Assembly (NCBI GenBank): GCA_951213105.1
Contig: OX578153.1
Location: forward strand, 58,662,520-58,726,519
Reading direction: 5' to 3'
Source of the DNA: Amaurobius ferox
Lineage: Eukaryota > Arthropoda > Arachnida > Araneae > Amaurobiidae
DNA: 64,000 bases
The stretch's first letter is position 1. Every line of letters starts with the position of its first letter. Below the pieces are notes generated by a model, which saw only the letters and a program-made list of their open reading frames with translations, was not told where the DNA came from and did no database searches. Of the stretch, positions 35,313 through 47,279 are shown piece after piece. Made by a program: the position numbers and the translations under genes.

Positions 35313-36292
35313 AATAATCTGAAATACATACACTAACACTACTGTTGTGTTGAGAGAAAGGAGATATGGACTTTACTAACACTAGTGATACATAGAATTT
35401 AATTCGCAAAGCATTATAATCCTTTCAAGCTTTTCATCCAAACGAATTTTATCTCCTTTCTAACTCTGTGGTTTAGTATGAGTATCAGAATGAAAAAGCA
35501 CATTTTTTTCACAAATATTCTTTTAAAAAATTTCTCGAAAATTTTCTTAATTCTTTGAAATTTTTTTTTTTGAAATTGGCAACAGCTGAGTGATGATGTT
35601 GCATTGGATGTGTTTAGTGCATTTGCATTAAAATACATGCTGCTAAGCCATTTCCAAAACAATATTTTTCATTTCCGATCACTGCATGTTGCAGTTGTCA
35701 TTTACAATACTTTCAGAAATTTTTTAATCTAAAAATCAATAATTAAAAAAATATTTTCAATAGTTTGATCGAAGGAATAGCCAGCAGACGATTTCGGTAT
35801 TTGAAACGTAACATTGCTATTATTGTTATAACGGGAATCAAAATCTCTATAAAAAATTTATTTATAAAATATAAAATGATTTATATTTAAATTAAATTTT
35901 AAATAATTTTACATTTTATAATTTTAAATTAAAATATCGCAAAAACCGTTAGTTATGCACACGTAGAGATAATTTAGAAAATTTAGGATGTTTCTTTCTG
36001 CGCATGACGGCATAAAATCGAATTTTGTGTGTCAAGGTATTCTTAAGTTATATCAAGAAAGAGTTTCGAACAAAACATTCTGCGATTTATAATATTTTTC
36101 GAACAAAATTTCAAGACTTTATAATTTTTTTGCATTACTTATAGGTCTATACTCCATGCAAAGTATATAGTCACTGTTGTCCATTGTCATTGGCACATTA
36201 TGCATACATGGATTATAGGTTGCCATGGCAACAAATACTGCTTTCAATGTGCCTCCAAAGACCGATTTCGACCATCAGCAAGGATTAGCCTG
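35313..36292. other. Unassigned AT-rich sequence
   Basis: No recognised gene. The 82-codon minus frame at 35414-35662 has no domain. Confidence 0.3.
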
Positions 36293-37187
36293 TACAGGGT
36301 GGTCCAAAAGGTCTTAGACAAATTTTAAAGGTAGATCAGACATACAAAAACAAGCCCATTTTTCATATGAGCATGTGGCCGCAAACACTATCGTGGGGTA
36401 CTACAGATTCAGGATGAAATAAAAAGGACAGCAGATAATACAACACAGGTTTAATAGACATAACAATTACAAGTATCAAATACAATTCTTTATCCTAGTA
36501 AGTGTTCAAATTTCTTGCCATCCTTAGCCGTACATATTTCATCCATGATGTACAGGTCTATCTCAATAGAGCATAGGCACGTAACGCCGCACGGACAATT
36601 TTGCTCTTAACGATTCCAAAACAAAATACTCGTTTGCTTAGCAATATGGAAATCTTCGTTATTTCTATATTAAAAACGGCTACTTTATAAATTTGCATTC
36701 GTTTAACCTCTAATTTTAGTAGGATATATCTAAATTTATCTTCTCTGAGGGATATTTTTAATTAACCGGATAATAAAATATTCACTTTCATTAAAATATA
36801 TACTCAAGCACTTTTAAGAAAAATCGTTATGTACCTTTCCCTTGCATATACATTGCAAAATTTTCTAGTAAATATACACATCTTTAGAACGCTGGTTAGT
36901 AACTACGGTAAAAATGAGTAGTACTGTAAATTCACTTAAAATCTCTTAAAGTGCACTTTAGAAAATGAAATCTTTTAAATATATATTGTTATTCAAGTAT
37001 TCTAAATTACTTATTTCCATCACAGAGAAAAATTTCAACGTTCAATGGGTTTAGTTTCAATTTTTATTTGCCATTATCGTCCTTTCACCATTACACGCTA
37101 TGGTAAACATAATATCCTTTTGGCCTTACGTCTCTGCGCATTCTACTACGCAGGTTGTTTATTTACGCTCGTGTCCATGCTCTATAG

Positions 37188-37340
37188 AACCTTTCCTGCA
37201 CGATTAATCGGCCGGGAGTGACCTGTCAGTTGACCACCACAGTTCCACGACTTGTCCCCCATTGATTCTTTCCTGTGGGGTTACCTCAAGAACTTTGTTT
37301 ATGAGGCCCACTGAGAAGACCGTCTAGCTCACTGTAGGGT
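37188..37340 (+). pseudogene. Mariner-like transposase C-terminal remnant
   Basis: Plus-frame reading gives TFPARLIGRE, stop, PVS, stop, PPQFHDLSPIDSFLWGYLKN then FVYEAH and a stop. The phrase DLSPID.FLWGYLKN is the characteristic third-acidic-residue region of mariner-like transposases. Three stops show it is dead. N-terminal and central transposase parts were not recognised upstream in the element. Confidence 0.75.
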
Positions 37341-37539
37341 ATGCAGCAGTTGAATGAACGGCCGGAAAGAGTACGAAACCCTCTGTAACGACTGACGCTG
37401 ACCTTGTCGCTAGAGTCGTGAGACAACAGCACGTGTTAGAAAGTGTCCTGGCATTTTTTACCACATTCGCCAATTCATGCGTCGATGTTGCCAGGCATGC
37501 ATATCTGCATATGGCAAGAACTTTAAACACCTACTTTTA

Positions 37540-37795
37540 TACAAACAACAATTGTAATTGACAAACAATTGTAAACATTGTAACAACAATTGTAACAACA
37601 TTGTAGCAACAATTATAATTTATAAACAATTGTAATTGACAACAATTGTAAACATTGTAACAACAATTGTAACAACATCGTAACAACATTGCAACAACAA
37701 TTGTAATTGATAAACAATTGTAATTGACAAACAATTGTAAACATTGTAACAACAATTGTAACAACAATTGTAATTGATAAACAATTGTAATTACC
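37540..37795. repeat. CAATTGTAA minisatellite
   Basis: Alternating AACAACAATTGTAATTGA, CAAACAATTGTAA and ACATTGTAAC units over about 255 bp, lying inside the mariner remnant. Confidence 0.9.
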
Positions 37796-37981
37796 ACTTG
37801 TAATTGCTATGTCTAATAACCATGTGTTGTATTATCTGCATTCCTTTCTTCTTGCATCTTCCTGCGTCTGTAGCACCTCCACTATGGCGTTTGCGACCCC
37901 ATGTTCCTATGCAAAACAGGCTTGTATTGTATGCCTGACCTACCCTTAAAGTTTGTCAAAGACCCTTTAGATCATCCTGTA

Positions 37982-38616
37982 TATGTAGAAGCAGAAAGAA
38001 AACTTGCTATATTCCACAATTTTGCGAACCTCTATAGAGACATAAAAATTCAGCAGATTAAGCTGACAAATTTGGCAAATTAATGGCCATCGTGCAATCA
38101 CAGTCTTTATTGAAGAAATTTAAACTAGTAGTGTATGGGTTAGGACGAATTTACTGATCCCTGTAAGGATTCGCAAAAAATCAGCTGTGAAATAGGCAAA
38201 TTTTATTGCTGTCATTGCAGAAACAGGCATAAACAGGAGCCATTACAAACACAGGCATAAAAAATAAGGGTTGTGAACGAATGGTGTTTTCAGTAATTGA
38301 TTTCGTTTTCCAGTATAGACCCTATGGAGAATTATGTAATTTTTTCACCAATGGCTATTATTACCCCCAATCCCTCTCACCAACACCCATAATTGCAGAT
38401 ATCTGTTACTCCATGAAGTTCGCATAAACACGAAATAGATCTATATATACCATTATCTGCAATAGAAGCGTGATCCTAACATTAGGAATACCCCATACAG
38501 ACTGGTTTATGAGTATAGATTTTGCATTACCCTACATTCTGCATCCTGTTTACTGTATGTGCAGGTCCCACTTTCAAACCTGCACTTCTTTCCTTTTATA
38601 TAAATTGTGTAGGAAA
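37982..38616. other. Unassigned sequence
   Basis: No gene or repeat recognised. Confidence 0.3.
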
Positions 38617-39620
38617 GTGCTTTGTATGAATGGAAAACTTTTTGACAAACCCACTGTTAGCAGTAAGTAAAATCCAGAAGGCCATTCGTTGTTCTCCAGG
38701 TGAGTGGCTTTCAGTATATTACGTCACGTTCTTGTGGTCTATTTCAGAAAAGGGTTTATGCGGTTAAAATCCCTTTATTACTGCAGAAGAAGAGAACTTT
38801 GTGCGCATTTTATTTAAAAGTTGTTACAAACATGGAAGTTGTGTGTTTGTGGCTCATTCAAAGGTTGTATACCTTACTGAAAACATAACGTCTATTTGCA
38901 TACATACGACAGTTAACTTCCTCGCACTGTGCAATATACTAGTATAGATAAAGTACTGTTTTCACGAAAATTTTCGAATTCGAGATTTTGAAGCCAATAT
39001 ATGTTTTAAGACCTCCTGAACACGTTTTGATTATTTTTGGAGTGATGTCCGTCTGTCTGTCGGTATGTATGCGGTCGATTTCTTGCGTACGCAATAGCAG
39101 CCACAAATATTAATGGATTTTCATAAAACTTTATATCCGGCTTTGTTATTAAAAAGTCTAGAACTAGATATAATTTTTTGAAGTTCGAGAGAAAACTACG
39201 AAATTTATTTGAAATTTTATAATTTATTTTACATGGCAGCATAGGGCAATTTGACATAATCATGCATTTATTTATGGTTCAATGATCGGCAGATTCATAG
39301 TTTCAACCATTGTTATGAAAGATATCCGCAATACAATTATTTTTTGTTCGTGACGTCATTTGGCTCCCTCGTCGGGCGAGTTATCCCCGAAGAGGGGTAG
39401 GGATAAATTGTCAAGTATGATATCAATTGAAGGATATTTTCAAATTCTTTAAAGTGAAGGGTAACACGCTATAATTGTAATCATTAGTATCCACAATACT
39501 GATTTTTCAAAAAATGTCTTGTAAAATTTGAAAAAAAGAAGAAAAGCAACTAAAAATTGTTTCTGGTATGAGGAAGTCGAACTTACGCTCCAGTTAATTT
39601 AATATTTTTTTTTAACTATT
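38617..39620 (+). repeat. Dispersed family G, copy G1
   Basis: Direct homologue of 45386-46310. Landmarks: GAATGGAAAACTTT, GTGGCTTTCAGTATATTACG, CAATATATGTTTTAAGACCT, GGAGTG.TGTCCGTCTGT, TAATGGATTTTCA and CGTGACGTCA. A 62-codon frame at 38700-38888 is partly conserved in G2. It also has the hairpin-plus-CTGT layout of family E internally (38940-39070). Confidence 0.8.
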
Positions 39621-40479
39621 CGCTCACCGCTAGTACTCAACGGGCTTAGCTAAAAGATATGATTTCTACATTTTCATAGTACTAGTATATAGAGAAAGTA
39701 TTATTTTCAAGAAAAATGGATTAAGGATATTGAGAGATAAGCACGTTTTAAGACCTCCTGAAACCCATTTCGACCACTTTTAGACAGATTCCTTCCTGAG
39801 TGTGTGTGTGTGTGTGTGTGTATATACGTGCACGCGAGGTGGATATGATAATTCGACAACAATTATACATACCGCTGTCAAATTGTGTGTGTAGTTCCTG
39901 TGACGTTAAAAAATTTTAATGTAGAAATATTAAACCAAATATGGAGAGTTTTATCTTGATTATTATTTAATTCTAAATATGGTAATTATTTACTTTTAAT
40001 ATGTTCCTAAAAGAGCTGCGTTGTGAATGCCATAACCATCCATTTTCTTCCAGTGAGAGTACGCTTATTTACCGCATCAACAATATAAATTACAAATAGT
40101 ATATCCATTAAAAACTTTTATTATTATTTAAATATTGCAGACTCATTGCGTGATGCAAAAACATGATCGCTATCAATTACAAATTAATTACCATTAATTT
40201 CAAACGATGTAAGACTTTTTCTACTTATGAGACAAGATATTTTTTGCTTTGAGGGATCAACTTGGTGATTAACCTTATTAAACCGAAATGAAATATGTAA
40301 ATACTCAACTCATTAATATATAGAAATGTATGACATACCTCCATACTGCATGGTACACTCGGTGACACCATTGCTGCATTGACATGGCCTTGACCAGTCT
40401 TTCAAGAGCACACTATTCGAACATTCTCGATATTTTTATCATATAATTTGGTCCTGTGATTTTCAGGAAACTGCTGTCA
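39621..40479. other. Mostly unassigned; contains an E/G-like 5' segment and a TG run
   Basis: 39660-39822 has TAGAGAAAGTATTATTTTCA, GCACGTTTTAAGACCTCCTG and a (TG)n run, like the start of families E and G. The rest is unassigned. Confidence 0.4.
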
Positions 40480-40748
40480 TGAAAAAGCTTCGTTTATCTC
40501 CTCGTTCTCTGTTTTTAGCTAATTTTCAACTTTGCGTCGGGGTAAACCGCCTACCTTCAAGACGCCCGAATACTTATTGGTTTTGCTTTGCCCTATCATC
40601 AGTAAATGTGGTTTATGGGTCAGTCCTGATTGGATGTTGGTTCGCCTCCCCATTGTTGACGTTGACCCAAAGCGTGGGTTTCTAGCCATTCAAACTTGGT
40701 TTCGCTATTGCGTGTTGATTCCAATATTAATCAGAATTTATGAATTGT
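40480..40748 (+). other. Less AT-rich stretch with overlapping short frames
   Basis: Two overlapping plus frames (40479-40685, 68 codons; 40532-40750, 72 codons) lie in sequence richer in G+C than its surroundings. Neither shows a domain I recognise. It could be a decayed exon or transposon fragment. Confidence 0.2.
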
Positions 40749-41150
40749 AAATTAATATCTTGTTTTATGTCAAGTTTCGCGCTGTTACTTCGGGCCTATT
40801 CTCACCAATCGATTCCTACCGTCGTTTTTATTATTTTTATTTATGATATCTCTAGCTGACTTTTGTCTCACAGATATATTACGTGAAAAAATAGAACTTG
40901 ACAGAATTTTTAGTAATTATGATGATTAGAACTCGAATAATTATAATGTACTCATACCTCGCTATACGCCCGTTCTTTATATGGTTTTTCGCTATAGCGG
41001 CTTTTTTTCCAATCATGCGTATGTTTTGATATACGGTCTATATTTTTTCGATATACTGCGAAAAAAGTAGGGACATTCCCTTATAATATCTCATGTTCAC
41101 AGTATCGCAATGTATCGCAATAAATTCACAGCATCATATATGTAAACATG
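40749..41150. other. Unassigned; TACCTCGCTATACGCCCG segment
   Basis: The 40956-41040 segment (TACCTCGCTATACGCCCGTT, GGTTTTTCGCTATAGCGG) resembles the outer part of pogo/Tigger-type elements, but no partner end or CAG start was found. Confidence 0.25.
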
Positions 41151-41354
41151 CTTGTGTTCGTTTCTGCTTATATTGTACTTGAACTGTAAATACTGCTGTT
41201 ATGCACGTATTATAAATATTAAAGTGTTTTATAAATATGCATTTTCGTTGTTCTTGTGTTCGTTTCTGCTTATGTTGTACTTGAACTGTAAATATTGCTG
41301 GTATGTACGTATTATAAATATTAAAGTATTTTATAAATATGCATTTTCGTTGTT
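41151..41354 (+). repeat. Tandem duplication, 102 bp x 2
   Basis: Two adjacent copies (41151-41252 and 41253-41354), each starting CTTGTGTTCGTTTCTGCTTA and ending AATATGCATTTTCGTTGTT, with only a few differences. Confidence 0.93.
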
Positions 41355-41676
41355 ATACTATATGTATTAATTTCGTATCATTTCTTTTAAAAAAAACCAC
41401 TTTTGGAGTAGAAAATGTCCGGAGTTTATTAATGATTTTTATGAATAACTATAATGTAAATAATATTTTTAAATGATAAAAAGAAAAACTAAAAAATGTA
41501 TTTTCAACCATGCACCAAGTTGTTTTCTAAAAGTTTCTATGAATCTAAAACGAATTATCTGAAATTTGTATGACTTTATATGAAAATATAAATGATTCGC
41601 TAAGCAGCATTTCGCTTTATGGTCATCTTTTCAGGAACTTGACCGTATACCGAAGTATGAGTTTAACTATTTTCCA
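41355..41676. other. Unassigned AT-rich sequence
   Basis: Nothing recognised. Confidence 0.3.
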
Positions 41677-41703
41677 TAGCCACCTTTATCTAAAATGCCC
41701 ATT
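41677..41703 (+). repeat. Inverted repeat partner of 43977-44003
   Basis: CATAGCCACCTTTATCTAAA then ATGCCC. The reverse complement of 43977-44003 is the same with one mismatch. The pair brackets family F copy F1. Confidence 0.75.
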
Positions 41704-41863
41704 CTTTCCTTCGCAGAAATGGGCATCAATCCCAGCTCAAAATGACTGCTAGGTGGTGCTAGTTAACATCTAAAACAACGTGGTTGTTTTTCCATTTGGC
41801 TACGTGTTTTTCCTTGAAGAATTCGTTGTATTTATTTAATTTTGATCTTGTTTTCAATTTTTT

Positions 41864-43170
41864 AACACTTTACAACAAAGTTGAAAAGTGTTTATGACTT
41901 TGTTCATTCTGTCTGTCTGTCGTCTGTCTGTCCGTTAGCACGATAACTGTCGTAAAAATGACTTAATCAAAATGAAATTTTAGTATGTTGTTCAGACGGT
42001 CTGTAGGACCTATGGGAATATAAATGAATAATATCACCCAATTAGTTTAGGATTGAACCCGGGTTGAAAAAATGAAATACATTGAGCCCTATGGGACCTA
42101 AGTTTTCAAACATTTTTTAAGCGGATTTAAAATTCACAAATTGCTTCGAAAATTTTAGGCAATATTCAAATTGTTCCATAAAATATATAAAAAAAATTCA
42201 ACGAAATATATTCAGTAGTTTTTTTAAATAAAAATTAAAATAATAATAACACCTCTTATATGAAGCGATCACGTGACCATGATATGAAACGATCACGTGA
42301 CATACTTCAAAATGATATATGGCATCCATCTTGTCTCAAAATCATGATTTTTAAAGTTCTTTTTAATTCATATTGAGTGTTGTATCCGTCCTAAAACTAC
42401 TTTATTTTTGCCTAAATTCTGTGCATCTACATACTGAAACAACGCAATGACAATATATTTGTGTTTAAAAGCTCATCCAAATTTGATTATTTCTACAACG
42501 AAGCCTATTTTTCACCTATGTAAAATGTAAACAGCAAAATATGTAGAATGAGTTGTATTAGAATTGCTGTAATTCTTTAACACAAAATCATTTAGTCCAT
42601 GGAATCTGCTTAGCTGAGATGAATGAAATATTCATTGATTTTAGAAAGAGAAGGACGATATTTTTTGATGAAGTTTTACACATAGAGTTTAATTACTTGC
42701 AGCTCCATGGTCTTAATTTTTAAATAAAATAAATTATTATAGTATTGTGATGAATGACATGAATGGGGAATTATTTATGAATGAAATGTTGCTTTTATAA
42801 AGAGAGCCAGGCGTATTATTTTTCCTATGACGTCATTTGAATGGATTTCAGTTGTTTTCGATGAAGTTTTCAAATATAATAAATTATCGTAGTATTATGA
42901 TAATTCTAAAATTATTACCGAGGAATGTATCACATTTTAGAGATGTTTAAACCAGGCAATTTATACTTTAATGCCGTCATTTGAATTAAGTTAATTTTTT
43001 TATGAAGGTTTAAGGTTTCAAATATAATAAATTAATGTAGTATTGTGATAAGTTTTAAAATATTACCGAGGAATGTATTGCATTTTAGACATGTTTAAAT
43101 AAAATTACATTGAAGTTGGAAAGTGTTTCATAATCAATGCTTTAAGCATGATTGATCTTTCTTGTTTAAC
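41864..43170 (+). repeat. Dispersed family F, copy F1
   Basis: Starts with a nested hairpin in which AACACTTT pairs with AAAGTGTT and CAAC with GTTG (41864-41892). Then come TATGACTTTGTTCATTCTGT, a CTGT microsatellite, GCACGATAACTGTCGTAAAA, and TGTTGTTCAGACGGTCTG. The 3' end has another hairpin (ATGCTT / AAGCAT in AATCAATGCTTTAAGCATGA) before TTGATCTTTCTTGTTTA. No coding frame. Homologues: 47995-49505 (-) and 55547-57505 (+). Confidence 0.85.
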
Positions 43171-43976
43171 TTTGATTTTCTTGTATTTTTAGAATGTAAT
43201 ATCTAGCTTTTACTATGGTTTATTGTGTAGTGTCTAAACTCTTGTACATTAAATAAAAAGACTGTATAAGTAAAAAAGACTGTATAAATATTCTAATGTA
43301 CAAATATACGTATATATATTTTTGAATGTAAAACTATATTTGAATTTCCCTCGGAAGTCAATCGTCTAGAGAAATGGATTAAGTCAGATACTTTTCAGAA
43401 AAAGTTTATATACGTATATAATTTAGGCACAAATTAAACGGTCAACATACCTAGGTTGAAGTACGAACATATTAAATCTATCTTGTTCTTAATAATTAAA
43501 AAGTTGCTGACTTTTCAAAAAAAGTTTATATACTTTTATAATTTCGGCACAAATTAAACTATTAAATTATATTATGAGCAATTGATCCAAAAAGAACCAT
43601 CACTGCTATGCTACTTGATGCAATCGAACATGGCAAATATTGGCTGTGGTTTGTATACTTTGTATATGGCACTATAAATTTAAAATTTTCATTAAAAATT
43701 TCATATTGATATCTATAAAGAATTTTTTTTTTATGTTTGTTTACATTTTATTGTATGGAAATTCAAATCAGAGTTAATTTTACAATAACCCTGAGAGAAG
43801 CTGGAATTTCTATCTAGCAGTGTATCTGCCTATCTATCAAGATATCAAATTCACATCGTCTACGGTCTTTTAAATCTTCATCTTGTTCTAGCAGTTACCG
43901 ATAGATGGCGATACTTAACATATTCTGTAAGTGTATCGTGTTTTCCACTTTTCAAATAGAAAGGCGGGAAATAAAC
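43171..43976. other. Sequence with a local duplication
   Basis: A segment GACTTTTC..AAAAAGTTTA, TATAATTT.GGCACAAATTA occurs twice, near 43390-43440 and 43510-43560. Otherwise unassigned. Confidence 0.4.
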
Positions 43977-44003
43977 GGGCATTTTACATAAAGGTGGCTA
44001 TGC
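43977..44003 (-). repeat. Inverted repeat partner of 41677-41703
   Basis: The minus strand reads CATAGCCACCTTTATGTAAA then ATGCCC. Confidence 0.75.
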
Positions 44004-44390
44004 TATTTTCATTGAGAAGCTAAACGCAGCTTCAAAGGGCGAACATTTGCATTCATGATAAGCTCAATTTTTCATAGCCTGCACAAATTGTAAACTTTCT
44101 GGCTGTTTAATTGTCTGAATAGTTTCCATTTTCAACCAATAATATAATAACGTCGAAATACAGCATATACTAGAATTTAGGTATCAACTGATATAGACTA
44201 AGAAACAGATATCTTCTTCAGGACATGCAAGAGGCGCAATCTGGCTTATTCAAGCAAGTTCTGCTTCTGAGGTCGAATAGCACACGTCGTTGAAAGTAGA
44301 AGAAAAGTTGCCATCGACGCAAAGAGAAATGAGAAAAATTGAATCCAATGAGACAGGAAAAAGGGAGACAGTATGCGACAAATGAATAGT

Positions 44391-45198
44391 AAAAATCTGA
44401 TGTGAGCAGCACATGACATTCCCAACAGACTCCAATTCAGTTTCTCTTTATTCCTTTAATAATTCAGTAAACAGAGTTTTATTACACAAAATATTTTCAA
44501 CAAAGTAACGAGCATAATTATTTGAAATTACACTGAATTTGCACTTTTAACTCAATTTTCGTTTTTACTTGGTGACTGGACATATTTTCAAAAGGAGCGA
44601 AGCAAAAATGTGGAAAAACTAAAATATCTCGAGAACGGCTATTCCTAGAGTAATGAGGCTGATTTTATTCTTTTCATCGTCAAAAATTATGTATAAAAAA
44701 TATTTAATTGATACATTAGAGCACACGTAGTTTTTATTTTAGACGTTGATAATTTTTGTGGGCCATTTCGCAACAAAAAAGCAGGTTCATTTTTCTTGAA
44801 TGGTACCAAAATCTAATCAGTATCAAGGTTACCCACAAGAGACTTACCAAATTCTGGAAATTTTGATCAATTACTTTTAAGCTAAAGTGGATACATATAA
44901 TTTTTGCGGGTCATTTCACAAAAAAAGGCAGGTTCTTTTATCCCGAATAGTACCAAAATCTAATCAGCATGAGGTTGTCCCAGAGGTGACTAACCTACAA
45001 AATTTTATGTAATTTGGTCCATTAGTTTTGAATTAGAATGGATACCTACATTGCGCAGACAGACAGCCACACAGACGTCACTCTAAAAATAGTTTTTAGC
45101 GTTCTAGAAGTCGCAAAACGCGAAACTCGAGTTGCGATTTTCGACACGATTCCGGTGCTTTCCTCCCTATAGATTACCATGTATTGTAGGGAAAGTAA
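44391..45198 (-). repeat. Dispersed family E, copy E5 (divergent)
   Basis: On the minus strand it starts ACTTTCCCTACAATACATGG (hairpin with TATAGGGAGGAAAG), then GTGTCGAAAATCGCAACTCG and GTGACGTCTGTGTGGCTGTC. It ends GTCATGTGCTGCTCACATCA then GATTTTTA. The interior differs from E2 but matches 56403-56550. Confidence 0.7.
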
Positions 45199-45385
45199 AA
45201 GTATTCTGAAGTCCTATTCAAAATCGAATATATTCCTATGGCAACCATATAGTCGTAGTCAATTTAATGTGCGAATAATAAAATAACAAAATATTACAAT
45301 AAAAAATATTACAGTACGTGGGGACCCTTCTTCTGAACCTGAACTTTTATTTCTTCCGTATAATCTGCAGAGAAGAAAGAGTTTT
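45199..45385. other. Unassigned sequence
   Basis: Nothing recognised. Confidence 0.3.
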
Positions 45386-46310
45386 TTAGATGAATGGAAA
45401 ACTTTGATAAACCCACTTTTAGCAGCAAGTAAAATCAAGACCTTTCGCTGCGCTGCAGAAAAGAGTGGCTTTCAGTATATTACGTCACGTTTTTGTGGTC
45501 TATTTCGAAAAAGAATTCGCTCTCTTAAAATCCATTTATTATGGCAGAGGAAGGGAAAGTTGCATGCATTTTACTTTAAAGTTGGGAAAGCCGTGAATGG
45601 AAGGTTGGGCCTATGTTTGTTAGCCACGTCTGACTTATTCGCAGGTCGTCGTCCACAATTCTGAAGGATTTTATTCTTTACTGAAAGCATAACATGTATA
45701 TGCGTCTTTTGTAAGTTATCTTAATATAGATAATATTTTACTCCTTAGGGACACACATTTTCACTTTCTCATACGTAGTATTGAGTAAGTATTGTGTTCC
45801 TGAAAATTTTCGATTTCGATATTTTGATGCCAATATATGTTTTAAGACCTTCTGAACAGGTTTGGACTATTTTTGGAGTGGTGTCCGTCTGTTTGTCTAA
45901 TGTCTGCATGGTCGATTTCTTTTGCAGACTATAAATATTAATGGATTTTCACGAAACTTTATATCCGGCTTTATTTTAAAAAAAAATCTAGAACTAGATA
46001 GAATGTTTTTAAACATTGTTGGAAAAACAGCTAATGTACAATTTTTTTTGTTCGTGACGTCAATATCTCCCCCCCCCCCTCCTTGGAAGATACGTTACTC
46101 CCCGGGGTTACAGTGTCAAGTATGGCATCAATCTAAATATTTTTTCAAGTCCTTTAACGTGAAGGATAACACGCTATAGTTGTAATAATTTGAGCCCACT
46201 ATATCGATTTTTCAAATTTTTATGTTCTAAAATTTGAAAATAGAAATTAATTCATGTATGAGAAAGTCGATTTGAGCCACACCCCCAGTTAATTAAATGT
46301 ATTTTCATCC
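45386..46310 (+). repeat. Dispersed family G, copy G2
   Basis: Direct homologue of 38617-39620 with the same landmarks. An 86-codon frame at 45404-45664 includes SGFQYITSRFCGLFRKRI, which resembles SGFQYITSRSCGLFQKRV in G1. Confidence 0.8.
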
Positions 46311-46332
46311 ATTTGTGTTTTATCGATTTTTA

Positions 46333-47238
46333 ACTTTCCTTATATACATAATGTATAAGGAAAGTATTGTGACGGGGTCGAAAATTAGAATTCGAGTTTT
46401 CGATGGGAGAACACGTTTCAAACATCCCTGATCACAAATCAAACATTTTTGAAGTGATGTCTGTGTGTGTGTGTGTCAGTGAGCCTGTGGAGACGATAAC
46501 TGACGAACGAATGGACCGATTCGAACGAAATTCAGTACAAAAATCACAATCCGTAAACACTGGAAGTCTATTGTTTTTATACGCAATCGAATGTTCAGAA
46601 CCCCCCCTAAATTTTCGACTGAAATTTTGAAAAAATCGTCAAAAAATCAAAACCGCTAATAAAGTTACGTAAATAGACATTTCTTATGTAATTTTTCATT
46701 AGAAAACGATTGACATAAATTTTAGAACGCTAACATAAACCGTTCTCGAGATATTGCATATTTTTCAAAAAAAATATCAAATAGTTATATAAAATAAAAA
46801 AAATTATTTCCTATTGAGAAACATATTTACTTTCATATGTAATACCATGCGATAAATGGGGTGACATCCTTCTCGTGGATCTAGCTCGTTCCATTCATGA
46901 AAAAAGATACTTTGAGTAATACTTTTGTATTTGAACGCCAATTGTCATTTATCTGCTGTAAGAATAACTTATTTCTCCATCCATAACGTTTGGCAACGAA
47001 TTTGGCGGAATATCGCCAACTTGGCGACATTTTTAATTGTTGACAAATTAACAAAAATCTCGCCAAATTGATAAAAATGACGCTAAATCAATGAAAATGA
47101 CGACTAATTGAAGAAAATTCAATATCTTTGAAAGAATATAAGTATCTACTAAAAGAATAACATTTTTTAACTGTAAAAGTAGTAAATTCGTTGCATTATA
47201 TAAGAAAAGTCATGCGTTGCCCACATCAGATTTTTTTT
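46333..47238 (+). repeat. Dispersed family E, copy E2 (best preserved)
   Basis: Starts with a near-perfect palindrome (ACTTTCCTTATATACAT, one base, ATGTATAAGGAAAGT at 46333-46365). Then come ATTGTGACGGGGTCGAAAAT, a TGTG run, GACGATAACTGACGAACGAA, and GACCGATTCGAACGAAATTC. The module CTCGCCAAATTGATAAAAAT lies near 47053-47072. Ends AAAGTCATGCGTTGCCCACA then TCAGATTTTTTTT. No protein frame; non-autonomous. Confidence 0.87.
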
Positions 47239-47279
47239 ATCATGGCCATGTACTATAGACCAACATCATGAATCATTTA

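Larger units (their letters stand above)
36295..37979 (+). mobile_element. Mariner-like element remnant with TIRs and TA duplication
   Basis: The left end CAGGGTGGTCCAAAAGGTCT, continuing with TAGACAAATTTTAAAGGTAG, matches the reverse complement of the right end, CAGGATGATCTAAAGGGTCT then TTGACAAACTTTAAGGGTAG. TA is present just outside both ends (36293-36294 and 37980-37981). The 1685 bp interior carries a decayed transposase C-terminus (37188-37340) and a minisatellite (37540-37795). Confidence 0.85.
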
